Of a DNA stretch of 9,338 nucleotides, positions 5,585-9,338 are shown piece after piece. The stretch is taken from positions 1-9,338 of the forward strand of contig DALYLJ010000132.1 in the NCBI GenBank assembly GCA_031976395.1, given 5' to 3'. Source of the stretch: UBA11164 sp002420085 (GTDB taxonomy: Bacteria; Pseudomonadota; Gammaproteobacteria; Xanthomonadales; Xanthomonadaceae). Each line of letters starts with the position of its first letter. The stretch's first letter is position 1. The position numbers were made by a program, and so were the translations under genes. The notes under the pieces are model-generated. The model saw only the letters and a program-made list of their open reading frames with translations. It did no database searches and was not told where the DNA came from.

Positions 5585-7422
5585 GTGCTGTGCAGCGCAT
5601 CGAAGCGGTCAACGACTTCGTCATCAAGTTCGCCAACGTCAACGGTTCCGGCTCGGCGTCGGCCAATGAACTGTTCGCCAAGGCGATCCTGCGGATGGGC
5701 ATCCCGGTCAGTCCGCGCAACATCTTCCCATCCAACATCCAGGGGCTGCCGACCTGGTACGAGGTGCGGGTCTGCGAGGACGGCTGGCTCGGCCGACGCG
5801 GCGGCATCGACATGATGGTGGCGATGAATCCGCAGACCTGGGATGCCGATGTCGCGGAAATCGCACCCGGCGGGTATCTGTTCCACGACAGTTCGCGGCC
5901 ACTGCCGGCCAGCCGGTTTCGCACCGACATCACGGTCATCGGCGTCCCCTTGACCGAGATCTGCAACCGGGTCTATGACGATCCCCGGCAGCGCCAGTTG
6001 TTCAAGAACATCATGTATCTCGGCGCCTTGTCGGTCCTGCTGGAGATCGATCCGGCGGTGATCGAGGCATTGTTCGCGGTGCAGTACAAGGGCAAGGAAA
6101 AACTGATCGAAGCCAATGCCCGCGCCCTGCACCTCGGCCGCGACTGGGCGCGCGACCATCTCGACCATCCGATCGGATTGCGTGTGCGGGCCAGCGACCG
6201 GGTCGGCGAGCGCATTTTCGTGGACGGCAATTCGGCGGCTGCGCTGGGCTGCGTGTACGGCGGCGCGACCGTCTGTGCCTGGTATCCGATCACCCCGTCA
6301 TCGTCGCTGGCGGAGGCTTTCCAGTCCTACTGCCGCACGCTCAGGGTCGATCCGGAAACCGGCGAGAACCGCTACGCGATCATCCAGGCCGAGGACGAGA
6401 TCGCCTCGATCGGCATCGTGGTCGGCGCCGGCTGGAACGGTGCCCGTGCCTTCACCGCCACGTCCGGACCGGGCATCTCGCTGATGACCGAGTTCATCGG
6501 CCTGGCTTACATGGCCGAGATTCCGATCACCCTGATCGATGTCCAACGCGGCGGACCTTCGACCGGCATGCCGACCCGGACCCAGCAGGCCGATCTGCTG
6601 TCGAGTGCCTATGCCTCGCACGGCGATAGCAAGCATGTGCTGCTGCTGCCGGAAGACCCGACCGAATGCTTCGAGTTGGCGGCGACCGCGCTGGACCTGG
6701 CCGATCGCTTGCAGACCCCGGTGTTCCTGATGACCGATCTCGACATCGGCATGAACCAGCGGCTGTGCCGGCCATTCCACTGGGACGAAGCGCGCCGCTA
6801 CGATCGCGGCAAGGTGATGAGCGCCGAGGAACTGGAGTCAGGTCGGGAGTTTGGCCGTTATCTCGACGTCGATGGCGACGGCATTCCCTATCGGACCTGG
6901 CCCGGCACCCACCCCAGCAAGGGCAGCTTCTTCACCCGTGGCACCACCAAGGACGCCTACGCCCGCTATTCCGAGCGTGGCCCGGACTACCTCTACAACA
7001 TGCAGCGTCTGCAAAGGAAATGGCAGCGCGCCCGCGATCTGGTGCCGGCTCCGATCGAGCAGCGTGGCGCACGGCCGACCCGGCTCGGGGTGATCCATTT
7101 CGGCTCCACCGCCCCGGCGATGGCCGAAGCGCACGCCCTGCTGGAGCGCAACGGGGTGGTCACCGATGCCCTGCGCCTGCGGGCATTCCCATTCCCCGAA
7201 TCGGTCCTGGCCTTCATCGATGCTCACGACACGGTGTTCGTGGTCGAACAGAACCGCGATGCCCAGATGCGGACCCTGCTGATCAACGAGTTCGACCTCG
7301 ATCCGGCCCGACTGGTGCCGATCCTGCATTACGACGGCACCCCGATCACCGCCCGCTACATCGCCAGCGCCATCGCCGAGCGCGCCGCCCTGGCACCGTC
7401 GGTGCCGGAACCGGCGATCTGA
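5581..7422 (+). CDS. korA: 2-oxoacid (probably 2-oxoglutarate):acceptor oxidoreductase, fused gamma-alpha subunit
   Basis: With KorB this 613-residue subunit catalyses CoA-dependent oxidative decarboxylation of a 2-oxoacid, probably 2-oxoglutarate to succinyl-CoA and CO2, releasing two low-potential electrons. The reverse reaction would fix CO2. Residues 1-190 are the gamma domain, which carries N-G-S-G-S in place of the common G-G-Q-G turn. The alpha pyrimidine-binding domain follows at about 210-420, with the substrate motif Y235-P-I-T-P-S-S, Glu271 in A-E-D-E-I-A-S, T-S-G-P-G-I-S-L-M-T-E, and Q322-R-G-G-P-S-T-G-M-P-T332. Thr238 and Arg323 appear to match the substrate-binding Thr and Arg of the Sulfolobus enzyme. 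A D431-G-D-G-I-P-Y segment and a C-terminal alpha/beta domain (about 500-605) complete it. The length is normal for gamma-alpha fusions. It overlaps korC by four bases (ATGA), implying translational coupling. It lacks the ferredoxin (delta) domain found in some relatives; KorC supplies one. Confidence 0.95.
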   Translation: MSAVQRIEAVNDFVIKFANVNGSGSASANELFAKAILRMGIPVSPRNIFPSNIQGLPTWYEVRVCEDGWLGRRGGIDMMVAMNPQTWDADVAEIAPGGYLFHDSSRPLPASRFRTDITVIGVPLTEICNRVYDDPRQRQLFKNIMYLGALSVLLEIDPAVIEALFAVQYKGKEKLIEANARALHLGRDWARDHLDHPIGLRVRASDRVGERIFVDGNSAAALGCVYGGATVCAWYPITPSSSLAEAFQSYCRTLRVDPETGENRYAIIQAEDEIASIGIVVGAGWNGARAFTATSGPGISLMTEFIGLAYMAEIPITLIDVQRGGPSTGMPTRTQQADLLSSAYASHGDSKHVLLLPEDPTECFELAATALDLADRLQTPVFLMTDLDIGMNQRLCRPFHWDEARRYDRGKVMSAEELESGREFGRYLDVDGDGIPYRTWPGTHPSKGSFFTRGTTKDAYARYSERGPDYLYNMQRLQRKWQRARDLVPAPIEQRGARPTRLGVIHFGSTAPAMAEAHALLERNGVVTDALRLRAFPFPESVLAFIDAHDTVFVVEQNRDAQMRTLLINEFDLDPARLVPILHYDGTPITARYIASAIAERAALAPSVPEPAI

Positions 7423-7459
7423 TTTCGCAGCCACGACCGAGCGTTCGGAGCGACCCGCC

Positions 7460-8515
7460 ATGACCTATATCGCCAAACCCCGTCTGCATCATCCGACCCT
7501 GTCGCGCAATGCCATCGGCTGCACCCGGCGTGATTACGAGGGCAAGGTCTCGACCCTGTGCGCCGGCTGCGGCCACGACTCGATCTCGGCTGCCATCGTG
7601 CAGGCATGCTGGGAACTGTCGATCGAACCACACCGGGTCGCCAAGCTGTCCGGCATCGGATGCAGTTCCAAGACCCCGGATTACTTCCTCGGCCAGTCGC
7701 ATGGCTTCAATACCGTCCACGGTCGGATGCCGTCGGTGCTGACCGGTGCCAATCTGGCCAACCGCGATCTGATCTACCTGGGAGTGTCCGGCGATGGTGA
7801 TTCCGCCTCGATCGGTCTCGGCCAGTTCGCCCACTGCCTGCGCCGTGGAGTGAACATGGTCTACATCGTCGAGAACAACGGCGTCTACGGCCTGACCAAG
7901 GGCCAGTTCTCGGCCACCGCCGATCGCGGCTCGGTGTCCAAGCGCGGGGTCGCCAATGCCGATGCCCCGATCGATCTGGCCAGCCTGGCCTTGCAGATGG
8001 GCGCCACCTTCGTCGCCCGCAGTTTCTCGGGCGACAAGCGGCAACTGGTGCCGCTGATCAAGGCCGCGATCGGCCATCGCGGCGCGGCCTTCATCGATGT
8101 GGTCAGTCCGTGCGTCGCCTTCAACAATCACCCCGGCAGCACCAAGAGCTACGAGTACGTCCGTGAACACAACGAAGCGGTCAACCGGCTCGATGTGATG
8201 GTGCCGCGTACCGCCATCGAAGTCGATTACCCGGCCGGCGAGACCATCGAAGTCGAGCAACATGATGGCAGTGTGCTGCGCCTGAGCAAACTCGCCGAGG
8301 ATTACGACCCGCGCGACCGCCTGGCCGCCATGAACCACATCCAGTGCCACCAGGCCGAAGGCGCCGTGGTCACCGGCCTGCTCTACATCGACCCGGATGC
8401 CGGCGATCTGCACGGCAACCTCAACACCGTCACAACCCCACTCAACCGTCTCGGCGAAACCGAATTGTGTCCCGGCTCGGCAGCATTGGAGCGGCTCAAC
8501 GCCGCATTGCGGTAG
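7460..8515 (+). CDS. korB: 2-oxoacid (probably 2-oxoglutarate):acceptor oxidoreductase, beta subunit
   Basis: This 351-residue subunit holds the thiamine diphosphate and one [4Fe-4S] cluster. The four cluster cysteines of the family can all be placed: C34 and C37 in C-A-G-C-G-H, C68 in G-I-G-C-S-S-K, and C218 in S-P-C-V-A-F-N-N-H. The Mg-ThDP motif starts at G111-D-G-D-S and ends at N139-N-G-V-Y-G-L-T-K-G-Q. Counting from the cluster cysteine, Lys71 and Leu145 fall where Lys49 and Leu123 lie in the Sulfolobus enzyme, positions linked there to the choice of 2-oxoacid; this favours 2-oxoglutarate over pyruvate but rests on hand alignment. It starts 37 bases after korA, with GGAG at 7447-7450 ahead of the ATG. 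The length is at the upper end for this family because of a C-terminal extension of about 80 residues. Its stop codon is the first base triplet shared with the downstream repeat region. Confidence 0.95.
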   Translation: MTYIAKPRLHHPTLSRNAIGCTRRDYEGKVSTLCAGCGHDSISAAIVQACWELSIEPHRVAKLSGIGCSSKTPDYFLGQSHGFNTVHGRMPSVLTGANLANRDLIYLGVSGDGDSASIGLGQFAHCLRRGVNMVYIVENNGVYGLTKGQFSATADRGSVSKRGVANADAPIDLASLALQMGATFVARSFSGDKRQLVPLIKAAIGHRGAAFIDVVSPCVAFNNHPGSTKSYEYVREHNEAVNRLDVMVPRTAIEVDYPAGETIEVEQHDGSVLRLSKLAEDYDPRDRLAAMNHIQCHQAEGAVVTGLLYIDPDAGDLHGNLNTVTTPLNRLGETELCPGSAALERLNAALR

Positions 8516-8627
8516 AGCCGGGATTCGAGATTCGGGATTCGGGATTCGTAAGAGCCGGGAATCGTAAGAGCCGGGAATCGTGAGAGCCGGGAATCGGGAA
8601 TCGGGAATCGGGATTGGCAAGAGCCGG
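8515..8627 (+). repeat. GAGCCGGG / ATTCGGG tandem array, direct copy 1
   Basis: The array begins at the last base of the korB stop codon. It mixes GAGCCGGG blocks with 7-base units GGGATTC or GGGAATC. GAGCCGG starts at 8515, 8552, 8568, 8584 and 8621; the middle three are exactly 16 bases apart. Positions 8589-8612 have four G3 tracts separated by four-base loops, so the + strand can form a quadruplex. Such ATTCGGG arrays are familiar in Lysobacterales intergenic DNA. Confidence 0.8.
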
Positions 8628-8770
8628 CGCCGATCGTGGTAGATCGGCATTTCCGTCATTCGCGGACACAGCAAAGCAGCCCATGGGCCGGCTGTAGCAA
8701 CGCCGCGAACGAGCCAGCTTCGCGAGTAGGCCGCATCAAGCCCCCCTTCGCGCAGCCGCGCGAAGGGGGG
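8614..8770 (+). repeat. Structured repeat core, copy 1 (three hairpins)
   Basis: This core recurs about 293 bases downstream at roughly 94 % identity (hand alignment: 8 substitutions and one 1-base insertion over 157 bases). It contains three inverted repeats: 8629-8648 (7-bp stem), 8704-8724 (6-bp stem) and 8741-8770 (13-bp perfect stem, loop AGCC). Differences between the two copies lie outside these stems or in their loops. The last hairpin is 225 bases beyond the korB stop and has no T-run after it. Confidence 0.8.
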
Positions 8771-8809
8771 TTGGGGGGATGCGAGCGCAGCGAGTCGATG
8801 TGTCTGCAG

Positions 8810-8920
8810 GAGCCGGGATTTGGGATTCGGCATTCGAGATTCGTAAGAGCCGGGAATCGTGAGAGCCGGGATTCGGGAGTCGCGAATCGGGAGTCGAGAA
8901 TCGGAATTGGCAAGAGCCGG
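8810..8920 (+). repeat. GAGCCGGG / ATTCGGG tandem array, direct copy 2
   Basis: This is a second, more diverged version of the array, 295 bases after copy 1. It contains units such as GGGATTT, GGGATTC, GGCATTC, GGGAGTC and GAGAATC. It is joined to copy 1 by a short stretch (8771-8809) that is not repeated. Confidence 0.75.
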
Positions 8921-9064
8921 CGCCGATCGTGGCAGATCGGCATTTCCGTTATTCGCGGACACAGCGAAGCACCCCATGGGCCGGATGTAGCAACGCCGCG
9001 AACGAGCCAACTTTCGCGAGTAGGCCGCTTGAAGCCCCCCTTCGCGCAGCCGCGCGAAGGGGGG
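8907..9064 (+). repeat. Structured repeat core, copy 2
   Basis: This is a near-identical second copy of the 8614-8770 core. The hairpin stem at 8922-8941 is kept while its loop differs by one base. The one-base insertion falls in the loop of the second hairpin. The terminal hairpin grows to a 16-bp perfect stem (9032-9047 with 9052-9067), with further pairing out to 9025 and 9074. Confidence 0.8.
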
Positions 9065-9067
9065 CTT

Positions 9068-9181
9068 GATGCGGCTCGTTCTCAGACGGCGGTAGGTCGT
9101 GACCGGCCCGGCTCCTACGAATCCCGAATCTCGAATGCCGAATCCCGGCTCTTACGAATGCCGAATCTCGAATCCCGGCTC
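9068..9181 (-). repeat. Inverted, shortened third copy of the repeat
   Basis: Read on the - strand, 9107-9181 is again the GAGCCGGG plus ATTCGGG/ATTCGAG/ATTCGGC array, with GAGCCGGG blocks ending at 9114, 9151 and 9181. Also on the - strand, the stretch next to the terminal hairpin (about 9065-9082) matches copy 1 just before its hairpin (CCGCATCAAGCC), and the first half of the core appears to be lost. The hairpin of copy 2 therefore sits at the centre of an imperfect inverted repeat. Confidence 0.65.
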
Positions 9182-9236
9182 TCTGCGGGAAGACGTTTCG
9201 ACAGCCCAGCAATCCCGCGCACGGCAACACCCGTTT

Positions 9237-9255
9237 CACGGGCGAGACGCCCGTG
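9237..9255. repeat. Small inverted repeat CACGGGC/GCCCGTG
   Basis: A 7-bp perfect stem with loop GAGAC. Its arms are identical to those of the second GGA-loop hairpin at 38-54, at the other end of the window. No T-run follows, and no role can be assigned. Confidence 0.55.
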
Positions 9256-9282
9256 CCACGTAATTCCAACAACCTTGGCGGC

Positions 9283-9338
9283 TTGAAGTGGCTCGTTCAC
9301 GCGCGGCTGCGCGAAAGGGGACTTGAACCGGCTCGCTC
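9283..9338 (-). repeat. Degenerate further repeat fragment running to the window end
   Basis: The stretch around 9300-9327 carries GCGCGGCTGCGCGAAA followed by GGGG and CTTGAA. This is the terminal hairpin of the structured repeat in the opposite orientation, with one arm decayed so that only about five base pairs remain. GGCTCGTTC and CCGGCTCGCTC on either side are also repeat-derived. It probably continues beyond the window. Confidence 0.5.

Noticed and set aside
8515..8627. CRISPR-like array
   Set aside because: The 16-base periodic blocks have no unique spacers of constant length, and no cas gene is nearby.
8741..8770. Intrinsic terminator of the kor operon
   Set aside because: The 13-bp stem is strong, but it is 225 bases past korB, has no T-run, and recurs as part of a repeat.
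7346..9010. 554-residue open frame on the - strand opposite korB and the repeats
   Set aside because: Half is the shadow of korB and half is translated repeat (Ser-Arg-Ile-Pro-like units).
8636..9286. 216-residue forward frame across the downstream repeats
   Set aside because: It consists of two translated copies of the same structured repeat, with a one-base insertion between copies and no ribosome binding site.

Overview
This is a GC-rich proteobacterial chromosomal window with six confident protein genes, all on the + strand, flanked on both sides by repeat-rich non-coding DNA. The SlyD-type isomerase, the 7TM-DISM/GGDEF protein, the three-gene 2-oxoacid oxidoreductase operon and the GGGATTCG/GGGAATCG repeats fit a gammaproteobacterium, most likely of the Lysobacterales (Xanthomonadales). 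That placement is inferred from gene content and repeat style and was not tested by a search.

Layout. Positions 1-654 hold no convincing gene: a regular run of four GGA-loop hairpins (17-99), about 280 bases with nothing recognisable, a short ATTCG-type repeat (382-408), then a G-run array with a GGATCG hexamer repeat (410-509) that runs into a candidate promoter for slyD. Next come slyD (655-1137), a membrane diguanylate cyclase (1162-2898, start uncertain) and a phosphoribosyltransferase-like gene (2942-3655). After a 102-base gap lies korC-korA-korB (3758-8515). From the korB stop codon to the window end, about 820 bases hold two direct copies of a roughly 295-base structured repeat and an inverted partial copy, with no protein gene.

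The kor genes form one functional unit. KorA (fused gamma and alpha domains) and KorB (thiamine diphosphate and [4Fe-4S] subunit) make a CoA-dependent 2-oxoacid oxidoreductase, most likely acting on 2-oxoglutarate. KorC is a GltD-like flavoprotein with a C-terminal two-cluster ferredoxin domain that should pass electrons between KorAB and NAD(P)(H). This matches the three-subunit 2-oxoglutarate:NADP+ oxidoreductase type known from Azoarcus. The first three genes look like a loose housekeeping and signalling cluster with no evident link to kor.

No phage, insertion sequence, CRISPR array, tRNA or rRNA was seen. The enzymes belong to known families. The least explained material is the non-coding structure at the two ends.
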